From assembly GCF_016894385.1 (NCBI RefSeq), contig NZ_CP069812.1, positions 2,108,001 to 2,172,000 of the forward strand: DNA of 64,000 bases, read 5' to 3'. Made by a program: the position numbers and the translations under genes. Within the stretch, counting starts at the first letter, position 1, and every line of letters starts with the position of its first letter. The stretch is from Cupriavidus oxalaticus (lineage in GTDB: Bacteria > Pseudomonadota > Gammaproteobacteria > Burkholderiales > Burkholderiaceae). Below the pieces are notes generated by a model. The model made no database searches. It had not been told where the DNA came from and saw only the letters and a list, made by a program, of their open reading frames with translations. This document shows positions 57,138 to 64,000 of this stretch, one piece after another.

Positions 57138-57503
57138 TCAGGCGTGATGCCCGGCATTGGCATTCTCGACACCGACGCATGTGACCGTGCAAACCTTCGA
57201 GATCATGTATCCCACGCCGGCGATCCGGTGCTGGTGGCGGGGCGCGAAGGCGTTCAGATGGGCAGTGATGCAACGATCGATCGCCTCGCAAGCCGCAGCG
57301 TCATCGAACTCCGGCAGGAATGCAATCGAGATCCCGGGTAGCTGGTAGTCGAGCAGGCGCGCCTCTGCCAGGCGGGTATAGAGATTGCCGTTGCGGAAGT
57401 CCACTGGGATGTCGTCCCATCCCGGCAGCAGTTTCATGGTGCTGCATTTCACGTCACCATCGGTAATGCTGTCCACGTCGGCGCGCGAGAGCGAATAAGT
57501 CAT
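57138..57503 (-). CDS. hypothetical protein
   Basis: 121 residues from MTYSLSRADVDSITDGDVKC with GGAAGGA 10 bases upstream. It contains KLLPGWDDIPVDFRNGNLY, FLPEFDDAAACEAIDRCI and HLNAFAPRHQHRIAGVGYMISK. Several cysteines and an acidic N-terminus; no signal peptide or membrane segment. Not recognised. Base use is like the core genes, so it is probably real. Confidence 0.6.
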   Translation of the reverse strand: MTYSLSRADVDSITDGDVKCSTMKLLPGWDDIPVDFRNGNLYTRLAEARLLDYQLPGISIAFLPEFDDAAACEAIDRCITAHLNAFAPRHQHRIAGVGYMISKVCTVTCVGVENANAGHHA

Positions 57504-57717
57504 GCTGGTTACATCCTTCCAAGAACATCGCGACACGAGACATGCCCGGCAACGCGCCCCGGCTGGATCCGCGTCAATTCCGGTCATGGCCTATGTGGCG
57601 TAGCCTAGCGGCGCCAGGGGGCTACACGCCATGCAAAGGATGCCAACGACTTTGCATTACATGCCACCGCCTTGACCGGTGGCCCATGAAGCACACAGCG
57701 TTTTCTGATTTCGAGGG

Positions 57718-58314
57718 CTAACGCAGGCAATCGAAGCGCAGCGTTGGTTCCGTCCTCGCCTGGAGCACATCCCTGGAAACGCCGGGCGCCATTTCCCGGA
57801 CGATGAGGCCGTCGCCAGTCACGTCGATGACCGCCAGGTCGGTGATGATGCGGTTGACCACTCCCGCTCCGGTGAGCGGCAAGGAACAGCGCTCCAGGAT
57901 CTTCATTTCGCCATCGCGCGTGTTGTGTTCCATGACCACCACGACGCGACGCACGCCGCCGACGAGGTCCATCGCGCCACCCATGCCCTTGACCATCTTT
58001 CCCGGAATCATCCAGTTCGCCAGATCCCCGGCCGCGCTGACCTGCATGCCCCCCAGGATCGTGAGATCCATATGACCGCCGCGGATCATCGCGAAGGACA
58101 TCGACGAGGAACAAATGGATGCGCCTGGCACCGTCGTGATGGTCTGCTTGGCGGCATCGATCAGATCGGGATCGATTTCGTCTTCATAGGGGGGAGGTCC
58201 AATGCCAATCAGGCCATTCTCCGATTGAAGCCAGACCTGCATGCCCGCTGGCACGTGCCCGACGACCTTGGTAGGCAAGCCGATGCCCAGGTTCACATAG
58301 TCCCCGTCCCGAAG
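57718..58314 (-). pseudogene. scoB: 3-oxoacid CoA-transferase subunit B, lacking its first codons
   Basis: About 198 residues remain. [22 protein letters not shown] carries the family block with the GxGxP oxyanion turn, and [20 protein letters not shown] the catalytic glutamate (SENG). [19 protein letters not shown] is intact and the C-terminus (TEPTLRF) is complete. The first 15 or so residues, including the start codon, are replaced; an in-frame stop lies just before CTTCGG. Translation from an internal GTG (VNLGIG) is conceivable, so it may not be fully dead. The partner subunit A gene is absent. Confidence 0.8.
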
Positions 58315-58315
58315 T

Positions 58316-58411
58316 CATCTGACCGGAGATGGAGCGCCCTGCATCGGATGCGAGAAATACGGCGAGCGCTGCAATGTCGGCGGGATCGACGAAGCGCTTG
58401 CTCGACTGGTT
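58316..58411 (-). pseudogene. SDR C-terminal fragment
   Basis: 32 residues on the minus strand reading NQSSKRFVDPADIAALAVFL then ASDAGRSISGQM, the C-terminal segment of a short-chain dehydrogenase (the FVDPxDIAxLAVFLASDAGRxISGQ block). It is cut right after GQM and joins the truncated scoB within 2 bases, and joins the MFS fragment at its other end at base 58411. Confidence 0.75.
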
Positions 58412-58686
58412 GCTTCGGCGGCGGCTCGCTGTTCTGGTCGATCCCGCCGACCTATCTTGGCCGACAGGCCGCGGCGGCCGGCATCGCGGTGGTCAGCTCG
58501 CTTGGAATTCTTGGCGGCTTTGTCAGCCCGACGCTGATCGGCTGGATCAAGGGGGCGACCGGCAGCATTCAGATCGGCCTGCTGTCGCTGACCGGCCTGG
58601 TTCTCGCTGGCGGTCTGACGATCCTCATCGGATTGCCCAAAAGCGCCATCCGCGTGGGTCCCGGCCCCACGGATAGCACGCACTAG
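58411..58686 (+). pseudogene. MFS transporter C-terminal fragment
   Basis: About 91 residues: FGGGSLFWSIPPTYLGRQAA then AGIAVVSSLGILGGFVSPTLIGWIKGATGS in parts, the last two helices of an anion:cation symporter-type MFS protein, with its natural stop. It resembles the end of the MFS carrier at 60154-61524 (FVSPSVIGWMKD), so the two are related but not copies. The first three quarters of the gene are missing. Confidence 0.78.
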
Positions 58687-58719
58687 CTTCACCTACGGAA
58701 CAGATTTGCCCCCTCTCAG

Positions 58720-58815
58720 ATGGGCTACGAGCCGGCTACGCCGGCCGAAGCACGGGAAATCACCGGCTTGAGGCCGCTGCGACAAGAAGGCAACGCTGCG
58801 TGTCTGGCGGATTAG
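58720..58815 (+). pseudogene. BKACE-like C-terminal fragment
   Basis: 31 residues, MGYEPATPAEAREITGLRPL then RQEGNAACLAD, ending at a stop. The GYEPATPAEAREILGL pattern is the C-terminal end of 3-keto-5-aminohexanoate cleavage enzymes. It is short, so the identification is moderate. Confidence 0.55.
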
Positions 58816-58887
58816 ACTGGCTGCAGATGAGCCCCTGAGCCTGCGGTCGCCAGCAGGCGTCATCTCACCAGAACTGTGGCGAAACCC

Positions 58888-58950
58888 GGCACACTCCGAT
58901 ACCTTGGCGTCGAGGTAGACGATGCACTCGAAATGGCGGAGCAGTGTGAT
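58888..58950 (+). pseudogene. tyrosine recombinase C-terminal fragment
   Basis: The 18 residues TLRYLGVEVDDALEMAEQ match the C-terminal tail (STVRYLGVEVDDALxxAEQ) of a group of phage-integrase-family recombinases; the following residues (CDNPLAGGW) do not. It is the only mobile-element trace in this stretch. Confidence 0.6.
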
Positions 58951-59163
58951 AACCCGTTAGCCGGCGGGTGGTCGCTTGCGGCCAGTTGCTGCCACCCCAC
59001 ACCGTCATTCAAACGACTCCTTCCCTCGAAAACCGGTCACCTGCGTTTCATACGTGCGCCGGCCTTCGGCGCTCCGGATTTCCCGCTTCCGAGTCCTCGG
59101 TTTGCGAGGAGCCCCTTGCTGCAATGGTGCTAGCATTCGCCATAAGCGAAGAGTTTCCTTCGA

Positions 59164-59178
59164 AGTGGTCTGACCAGT
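59164..59178. promoter_or_regulatory. FadR/LldR-type operator at the regulator gene
   Basis: AGTGGTC-T-GACCAGT, a palindrome with one mismatch, ending 10 bases before the regulator start. It resembles the GGTC-N-GACC core bound by FadR-subfamily GntR proteins. Confidence 0.75.
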
Positions 59179-59188
59179 GAGACATACC

Positions 59189-59956
59189 ATGCAGGAAGAC
59201 AACCCGGAATATGCGTCGCAGATCGCGGATATGGTCGCTGAACGCATCGAAGGCCTGATAGTCGACGGCGTCCTGAAACCGGGACAACCGCTGCCTTCCG
59301 AGCGACGCCTAACCGCCAAACTTGGCGTGTCGCGGTCCGCCGTGCGGGAGGGGCTGCAGGTCTTACGGACGCGCGGAATCATCGAAACCGCACACGGACG
59401 CGGATCGTTCGTCGCGGCGCTTACCTCGCAGCCGGCGCTTACGCCGATGATGCATCTCCTCGGCTCTCAGCCGAGAACGCTATACGACATCTTCGAAGTA
59501 CGCGAGATACTCGAGGCCGAATCGGCGCGCCTTGCCGCGCTTCGTGGCACGCAGGCGGATTTCGCGCTGATTACCCGCCGCTATGAGGACATGCTGGCCG
59601 CGAATGAAAGCGACGTCGGCGAGTCGATGCGCGCGCGGCTCGACTATGCCTTCCACCTCGCGATCTGCGAGGCATCGCACAACCCAGTCCTCGTGCATAC
59701 GCTGAGTTCGCTCACCGATTTATTGCTGAGTTCGGTCTTCGCCTCCGTAAACAACCTCTACCATCGCGAGGCTGAAAAGCGTGTGATCGACAAGCAGCAT
59801 GCCCGTCTATACAAGGCCGTGATCGGCAAACAGCCGGAGCAGGCGCGCAAGGCTGCCGATGCACATATCGCCACCACTATTGCCAGCCTTAGAGAGATCG
59901 AAGCGGAGGAACAGCGTCTGGTTCGGGCCACGCTGCGGCTCAAGGGATGGGCATGA
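59189..59956 (+). CDS. lldR: FadR-subfamily GntR regulator (LldR-like)
   Basis: 255 residues from MQEDNPEYASQIADMVAERIEG; a GTG 12 bases upstream overlaps the operator and is less likely. The winged helix is LKPGQPLPSERRLTAKLGVSRSAVREGLQVL in blocks, followed by the wing with RGIIETAHGRGSFVA. The C-terminal FCD effector domain has YDIFEVREILEAESARLAA, LDYAFHLAICEASHNPV and KQHARLYKAVIGKQPEQAR, with metal-binding Asp/His pattern. It probably represses the D-lactate module and is relieved by lactate. Confidence 0.88.
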   Translation: MQEDNPEYASQIADMVAERIEGLIVDGVLKPGQPLPSERRLTAKLGVSRSAVREGLQVLRTRGIIETAHGRGSFVAALTSQPALTPMMHLLGSQPRTLYDIFEVREILEAESARLAALRGTQADFALITRRYEDMLAANESDVGESMRARLDYAFHLAICEASHNPVLVHTLSSLTDLLLSSVFASVNNLYHREAEKRVIDKQHARLYKAVIGKQPEQARKAADAHIATTIASLREIEAEEQRLVRATLRLKGWA

Positions 59957-60042
59957 CGCGAGCGAACACGAACATGCGTCCATCCTGGCGCCCGCGCCGG
60001 CATTAATTCTCGCGAAAGTTCGTGCCTGGCACGACAAAAATA

Positions 60043-60057
60043 ACTGGTCGGACCAGT
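60043..60057. promoter_or_regulatory. FadR/LldR-type operator at the MFS gene
   Basis: ACTGGTC-G-GACCAGT, a perfect 7+1+7 palindrome, 97 bases before the transporter start, nearly identical to the site before the regulator. Its AACTGGTCxGACCAGT form is very close to the known FadR consensus. Confidence 0.8.
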
Positions 60058-60153
60058 GTCGTAACGTCTCGACAGTCTCCTGCTGCCGCGAAACAATGCG
60101 CGCTGGCAAACTCAGTTGCGGTGGCAAACCGCACACGAATCAGGAGACTCGCG

Positions 60154-61524
60154 ATGACCCCGCACGACTCGACAAGCGCGTCCGCCGGCCCCACTACCGG
60201 CAGATCCCATACCCACGCCCCAGTCGCAACGCCAGCGTTCGAGAACGCGACTTACGCGAAAGTGACCTGGCGTCTGCTGCCGTTTCTCTTCATCTGCTAT
60301 GTTGCGGCTTATCTCGATCGCGTCAACGTCGGATTTGCAAAGCTGCAGATGCTCAGCGACCTGAAATTTAGCGAGTCGGTGTACGGGCTTGGTGCGGGGA
60401 TTTTCTTCATCGGCTATTTCGTTTTCGAGGTGCCGAGCAATATCTTGCTGCATCGCCTGGGCGCGCGCGTGTGGATAAGCCGCATCATGGTGACATGGGC
60501 ACTGGTATCGGCAGCGACGCTGTTTGTGAAGACGCCGGCCATGTTCTATGCGCTGCGTTTTATCCTCGGTGTCGCGGAGGCAGGCTTCTTTCCGGGTATC
60601 GTGCTGTATCTGACGTACTGGTATCCGTCGGCCCGCCGCGGCCGCATGAACGCGCTTTTCATGATCGGCATTCCCGTTGCGGGCGTGGTCGGCGGCCCGC
60701 TGTCGGGCTGGATCATGCAGGCGTTCAACGGCGTGCAGGGTCTGTCGAACTGGCAATGGCTATTCCTGCTTGAAGCGCTTCCGTCGCTGCTGCTGGGCAT
60801 CGTCACGCTGTTCGTGCTGCCGAACGGCATCCGGGCGGCGGCGTGGCTCGACGAGCGTCAGAAGCAACTTCTCGAGGACAACATCGCACGCGACGGATAT
60901 GCGGGCGCGGAGGCGTCGCTACGCAGCATCGTGTCGAATGGCCGTGTCTGGCGGTTCGCGGCGATCTACTTCTGCTGCATGATGGGGCTCTACGGCGTGA
61001 GCTTTTACTTGCCCACGCTCATCAAGGCGGCGGGCGTCAAGGACGCACTGGATGTCGGCTTGCTGACCGCAGTCCCGTACGCGGTCGCTATCGTGTCAAT
61101 GATTCTGGTCGCGCGCAGTTCCGACCGTCACAACGAGCGCCGCTGGCATCTCGCGATGGCGGGCGTCGCCGCCGCTGCGGGATTTTATGCAAGCACGCTC
61201 TATACGGGAAATATCGCGCTCGTATTACTCACGCTGTCGCTCGGCACCGCAGGTGTTTTGTCGATGATGCCCGTCTTCTGGACCTATCCGAGCAGTGTGC
61301 TGACGGGCACGGCCGCCGCTGCCGGCATCGCGATGATCAATTCGATCGGCAATCTCGCCGGATTCGTAAGCCCGTCGGTCATCGGATGGATGAAGGACGT
61401 TACGCATAGCACGAACGCCGGACTGGTCGTCGTCGCGGCGGCGCTGTCCGTCGGCGCGGCGCTGACACTGACGCAGCGCGCGCTGTCGGTATCGCCGACG
61501 GCGCCGGAACCGAGCCGGGCTTGA
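60154..61524 (+). CDS. MFS transporter, anion:cation symporter type
   Basis: 456 residues from MTPHDSTSASAGPTTG with AGGAGA 6 bases upstream. TM1 region YLDRVNVGFAKLQMLSDLKF is the ACS-family signature, and GAGIFFIGYFVFEVPSNILLHRLGARVWISRIMV (in parts) contains motif A. About twelve helices. Given its place between the regulator and D-lactate dehydrogenase and the shared operator, it probably imports lactate or a related hydroxy acid, although ACS carriers more often move aromatic or sugar acids. Confidence 0.88.
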   Translation: MTPHDSTSASAGPTTGRSHTHAPVATPAFENATYAKVTWRLLPFLFICYVAAYLDRVNVGFAKLQMLSDLKFSESVYGLGAGIFFIGYFVFEVPSNILLHRLGARVWISRIMVTWALVSAATLFVKTPAMFYALRFILGVAEAGFFPGIVLYLTYWYPSARRGRMNALFMIGIPVAGVVGGPLSGWIMQAFNGVQGLSNWQWLFLLEALPSLLLGIVTLFVLPNGIRAAAWLDERQKQLLEDNIARDGYAGAEASLRSIVSNGRVWRFAAIYFCCMMGLYGVSFYLPTLIKAAGVKDALDVGLLTAVPYAVAIVSMILVARSSDRHNERRWHLAMAGVAAAAGFYASTLYTGNIALVLLTLSLGTAGVLSMMPVFWTYPSSVLTGTAAAAGIAMINSIGNLAGFVSPSVIGWMKDVTHSTNAGLVVVAAALSVGAALTLTQRALSVSPTAPEPSRA

Positions 61525-61559
61525 AGCGGCTCCTAGTTGATACGTGATCGAAGATTGTC

Positions 61560-63299
61560 ATGTCAGATTCAGCTTACTCCGCCATTCCCCTCGCGGATAC
61601 ACGTAAAACGTTGCTCGCGTCATTTGCCGAAATCGTCGGTGGACGCAACGTGCTCACCGGCGATGCGCAAACGCGCCGCTACCGCACTGGCTACCGTTTC
61701 GGGACGGGCCGCGTACTGGCAGTCGTGCGCCCTGGCACTCTGGTCGAACAATGGCGCGTGCTCGCCGCATGCGTCGCCGCGCGCGCGATCGTCATCACGC
61801 AGGCATCGAATACCGGACTGACCGGTGGGTCGACGCCCGATGGCGACGACTACGACCGCGACATTGTTATCGTCAGCACGATGCGCATCCGTGGCGTGCA
61901 TCTGATCCGCGGCGGCCATCAGGTGGTTTGCATCGGCGGCACGACGCTCGACCAACTCGAACGTTCGCTGAAACCGCTCGGACGAGAACCGCATTCGGTG
62001 ATCGGCTCGTCATGCATCGGCGCATCGGTGCTGGGCGGCATCAGCAACAATTCGGGCGGCTCGCTGGTGCATCGCGGGCCGGCTTACACGGAGATGGCGA
62101 TGTTCGCCGCCGTCGATGGATCGGGCATGCTGCGGCTCGTCAATCATCTGGGCATCGAACTTGGCGGCACGCCGGAAGAGGTTCTGTCGCGCGTGGAAAA
62201 CGGCACGTTCACCGAGGCGCACATTCGCCACGGCGCGACGGCGTCGGATCACGAATACGCGACCCACGTCCGCGACGTCGATGCGCCCACGCCCGCGCGC
62301 TTCAACGCAGACCCACGGCGCCTATTCGAAGCCTCCGGTTGCGCGGGCAAGCTGATGGTTTTTGCTGTGCGTCTCGACACGTTCGCGGTGGAGCATGGCG
62401 CGAAGGTGTTCTACATCGGCACGAATGATTCGGACGTGCTGACCGACATCCGACGTCACGCGCTCGCCAATTTCGCGCACCTGCCGATTGCGGGCGAGTA
62501 TCTGCATCGCGATGCATTCGATATTGCGCGAAAGTATGGCAAGGATCTGTTTGTCATCATCGACAAGTTCGGCACGGACCGGCTTCCGATGTTCTTCAAT
62601 CTGAAAACGCGCTGCGATGCGTTGTTCGAGCGCCTCGGTTTCATGCCGAAGCACCTGACCGATCGCATGCTGCAATGGATCAGCAATTGCTTGCCCGATC
62701 ATCTGCCTACGCGACTGAAGGCGTACCGCGACGAGTATGAGCATCATCTGATGCTGAAGGTGCCGGCGGCGGGCATCGACGAAGCGCGCGCCTTCCTGTC
62801 GAAACATTTTGCGCAATCCGGCGGTGCATATTTCGAATGCACCGAAGACGAAGGCCGCAAGGCATTTCTGCACCGCTTCGCTGCAGCCAGCGCCGCCGTT
62901 CGATACCGCGCGGTCCATCACCGCGAGGTCGAGGATATCGTTGCGCTCGATATCGCGCTACGTCGCAACGATCGCGACTGGTTCGAGCGCCTACCAGATA
63001 AGATCGAACGTGCGGTCGTGCTGAAGCTGTATTACGGACACTTCCTGTGCCATGTATTTCACCAGGACTACATCGTCGCCAAGGGCAACAACTGCCTCGC
63101 ACTCGAACACGAGATGCTTGAGTTGCTCGACATGCGCGGCGCCGAGTACCCGGCCGAGCACAACGTGGGACATCTGTACGAGGCCAAGCCGCAGCTCGCC
63201 GCGTTTTACGAAAAGCTCGACCCGTGCAATTGCTTCAATCCCGGCATCGGAAAGACTTCGAAGTTTTCTGCCTATCGCGATTGCACGGTTGAAGCATGA
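61560..63299 (+). CDS. dld: quinone-dependent D-lactate dehydrogenase
   Basis: 579 residues, usual for Dld. The FAD-binding PCMH domain contains TQASNTGLTGGSTPDGDDYDRD and VIGSSCIGASVLGGISNNSGGSLVHRGPAY in blocks; the membrane-binding cap and C-terminal domain follow, with YYGHFLCHVFHQDYIVAKG and AEYPAEHNVGHLYEAKPQL, typical of E. coli Dld, and a CNCFNPGIGKTSK end. It oxidises D-lactate to pyruvate and passes electrons to the quinone pool at the membrane. It starts 35 bp after the MFS gene. Confidence 0.92.
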   Translation: MSDSAYSAIPLADTRKTLLASFAEIVGGRNVLTGDAQTRRYRTGYRFGTGRVLAVVRPGTLVEQWRVLAACVAARAIVITQASNTGLTGGSTPDGDDYDRDIVIVSTMRIRGVHLIRGGHQVVCIGGTTLDQLERSLKPLGREPHSVIGSSCIGASVLGGISNNSGGSLVHRGPAYTEMAMFAAVDGSGMLRLVNHLGIELGGTPEEVLSRVENGTFTEAHIRHGATASDHEYATHVRDVDAPTPARFNADPRRLFEASGCAGKLMVFAVRLDTFAVEHGAKVFYIGTNDSDVLTDIRRHALANFAHLPIAGEYLHRDAFDIARKYGKDLFVIIDKFGTDRLPMFFNLKTRCDALFERLGFMPKHLTDRMLQWISNCLPDHLPTRLKAYRDEYEHHLMLKVPAAGIDEARAFLSKHFAQSGGAYFECTEDEGRKAFLHRFAAASAAVRYRAVHHREVEDIVALDIALRRNDRDWFERLPDKIERAVVLKLYYGHFLCHVFHQDYIVAKGNNCLALEHEMLELLDMRGAEYPAEHNVGHLYEAKPQLAAFYEKLDPCNCFNPGIGKTSKFSAYRDCTVEA

Positions 63300-63505
63300 T
63301 GGCAACCTCGAGTGGGTCCTTCATCGCCAATTTCCGGCACCGCGCGGGCCTGCTGGCCAGCCGCCAGGACGGCCGCTCCATTATTTACATGGCCCATTTC
63401 GAGACCATGAACGCATTGCTGGGTTACCTCATGGAGAACTGCTGCAGCGGCAATCCGTGCTCTTCTGTGTCCGATTGTTCCGTTGCCTCGGAGCCCAAAT
63501 CATGA
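63296..63505 (+). pseudogene. arsR: ArsR-family repressor, C-terminal fragment
   Basis: From about residue 16 on, RAGLLASRQDGRSIIYMAHF then [20 protein letters not shown] match the wing and C-terminal helix of arsenic-sensing ArsR proteins, including the CCxGxxC cysteine cluster. The recognition helix and everything before it are missing; the first 15 residues are unrelated and the start overlaps the dld stop. It cannot bind DNA as it stands. Confidence 0.78.
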
Positions 63506-63615
63506 AGCGGTTCCGCGTCCACGTCAGTGTCGCCGATCTGTCTGCGAGCATTCGTTACTACTCGGCCCTCTTCGCCGCCCAGCCCACCGTGGTGAAAGAG
63601 GACTACGCGAAATGG
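63502..63615 (+). pseudogene. arsI: ArsI/CadI-type glyoxalase-fold protein, N-terminal fragment
   Basis: [20 protein letters not shown] then [18 protein letters not shown] is the start of ArsI/CadI proteins, which begin FHVHVAVxDLxxSVxFYSALFGAxPTVxKxDYAKW. It breaks off exactly after KW; the rest of the frame (YPRMVHRHS...) is unrelated. The start overlaps the arsR fragment end by ATGA. About 38 of the roughly 140 residues are left. Confidence 0.78.
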
Positions 63616-64000
63616 TATCCCAGGATGGTGCACCGTCACTCGATTTCGTGGTTACCGTGTGCGACAAGGCGGCAGGCGAGGTCTGTCCCGTCTGGCCTGG
63701 CCAGCCGATGACAGCCCATTGGGGCATCCCTGATCCGGCTGCCTGCGAAGTCTTCGGACCGATCAGCGGCGCCCATTTCAACCCGGCGGTCAGTTCTGTC
63801 ATGGTGGTGCAAGGAGAACTGCCTGGTGCCGCACTGGTTCCGTATATCGCCGCACAACTTGTCGGCGCGGTACTAGGAGCCTGGCTGGTTCATGCCATGT
63901 TCGACATGACAATCCTGCAGTTCTCGGCCAAGGTTCGCAGTGGCCCGGGGCAATGGATTGCAGAGACGGTTGCAACCGCCGGTCTCATTCTGGTGATCCT
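63612..64000 (+). pseudogene. in-frame ArsC-aquaporin chimera (runs off right edge)
   Basis: The frame is open from an ATG to the end of the window. The first part, [20 protein letters not shown] then [16 protein letters not shown], is the middle of a low-molecular-weight-phosphatase-type arsenate reductase; its N-terminal P-loop cysteine and C-terminal end are absent. Without a break it becomes [20 protein letters not shown]..., the first NPA motif and following helices of a MIP/aquaporin (AqpS type of ars operons), lacking the N-terminal helix. Each half is incomplete, so a functional product is doubtful. Confidence 0.75.

Larger units (their letters stand above)
58816..59188. other. gap between fragments and lldR
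   Basis: Apart from the recombinase tail and the operator there is no gene. An inverted repeat TTCGC/GCGAA occurs shortly upstream of the operator. Confidence 0.4.

Noticed and set aside
58876..59133. Whole 85-codon ORF after the BKACE fragment as a gene
   Set aside because: Only the 18-residue recombinase tail is recognisable; the rest is random-looking and overlaps the lldR upstream region.

Overview
The window looks like chromosomal DNA of a GC-rich betaproteobacterium of the Burkholderiaceae, most like Cupriavidus/Ralstonia. The grounds are three Bug-type solute receptors, a PhaB-type reductase next to a phasin, an alr/lplT/radA/dsbB/tsaB/rimI housekeeping block, and heavy G/C use at third codon positions. 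This is inferred from gene content and base composition only; no database was searched.

Layout. 1-7.2 kb is a catabolic patch: the tail of an MFS transporter, a Bug receptor, an AMP-forming acyl-CoA ligase, tRNA-Val(GAC), and on the minus strand a CaiB-type CoA transferase, a quinone oxidoreductase and a second Bug receptor. 7.4-15.7 kb holds a MarR regulator, a complete peptide-type ABC importer (receptor, two permeases, fused double ATPase), an amidase and a LysR regulator. 15.7-27.3 kb is mostly one minus-strand peptide-salvage cluster: RpiR/MurR regulator, isoaspartyl peptidase, GsiA/B/C/D-type importer, a P1 (DmpA-type) aminopeptidase and an M55 D-aminopeptidase, with two further minus-strand genes (a DUF2817 M14-like hydrolase and an unknown) beyond it.

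27.5-43.5 kb is core genome: ABC-F ATPase, DsbB, RadA, alanine racemase, LplT, a tightly overlapping tsaB-rimI-UDG-DUF1853 operon, acyl-CoA-binding protein, a DHA2 exporter with a DUF1857 protein, a VOC protein, a MazEF/PemIK-type toxin-antitoxin pair, an orphan MetQ and a tandem duplication of tRNA-Leu(CAG) with its promoter and terminator. 43.5-51.9 kb carries envelope and miscellaneous genes: a class C beta-lactamase-like lipoprotein, an MBL-fold lipoprotein, an MscS channel, a HdeD-like membrane protein, a HAD hydrolase and a third Bug receptor.

51.9-64 kb differs in character. It mixes intact genes (an orphan flippase, phasin and phaB, an Ap4A-phosphorylase-like protein, and an lldR-MFS-dld D-lactate module) with a striking number of gene fragments: an aldo/keto reductase piece, an alpha/beta hydrolase with its middle deleted, a CoA-transferase subunit lacking its first codons, the C-terminal ends of an SDR, an MFS transporter, a BKACE enzyme and a tyrosine recombinase, and at the right edge a collapsed arsenic-resistance operon (arsR, arsI/cadI, arsC and aquaporin pieces). 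It reads as an accessory region shaped by integration followed by repeated deletion. The D-lactate module inside it still looks functional and has a near-identical FadR/LldR-type operator in front of both its regulator and its transporter.
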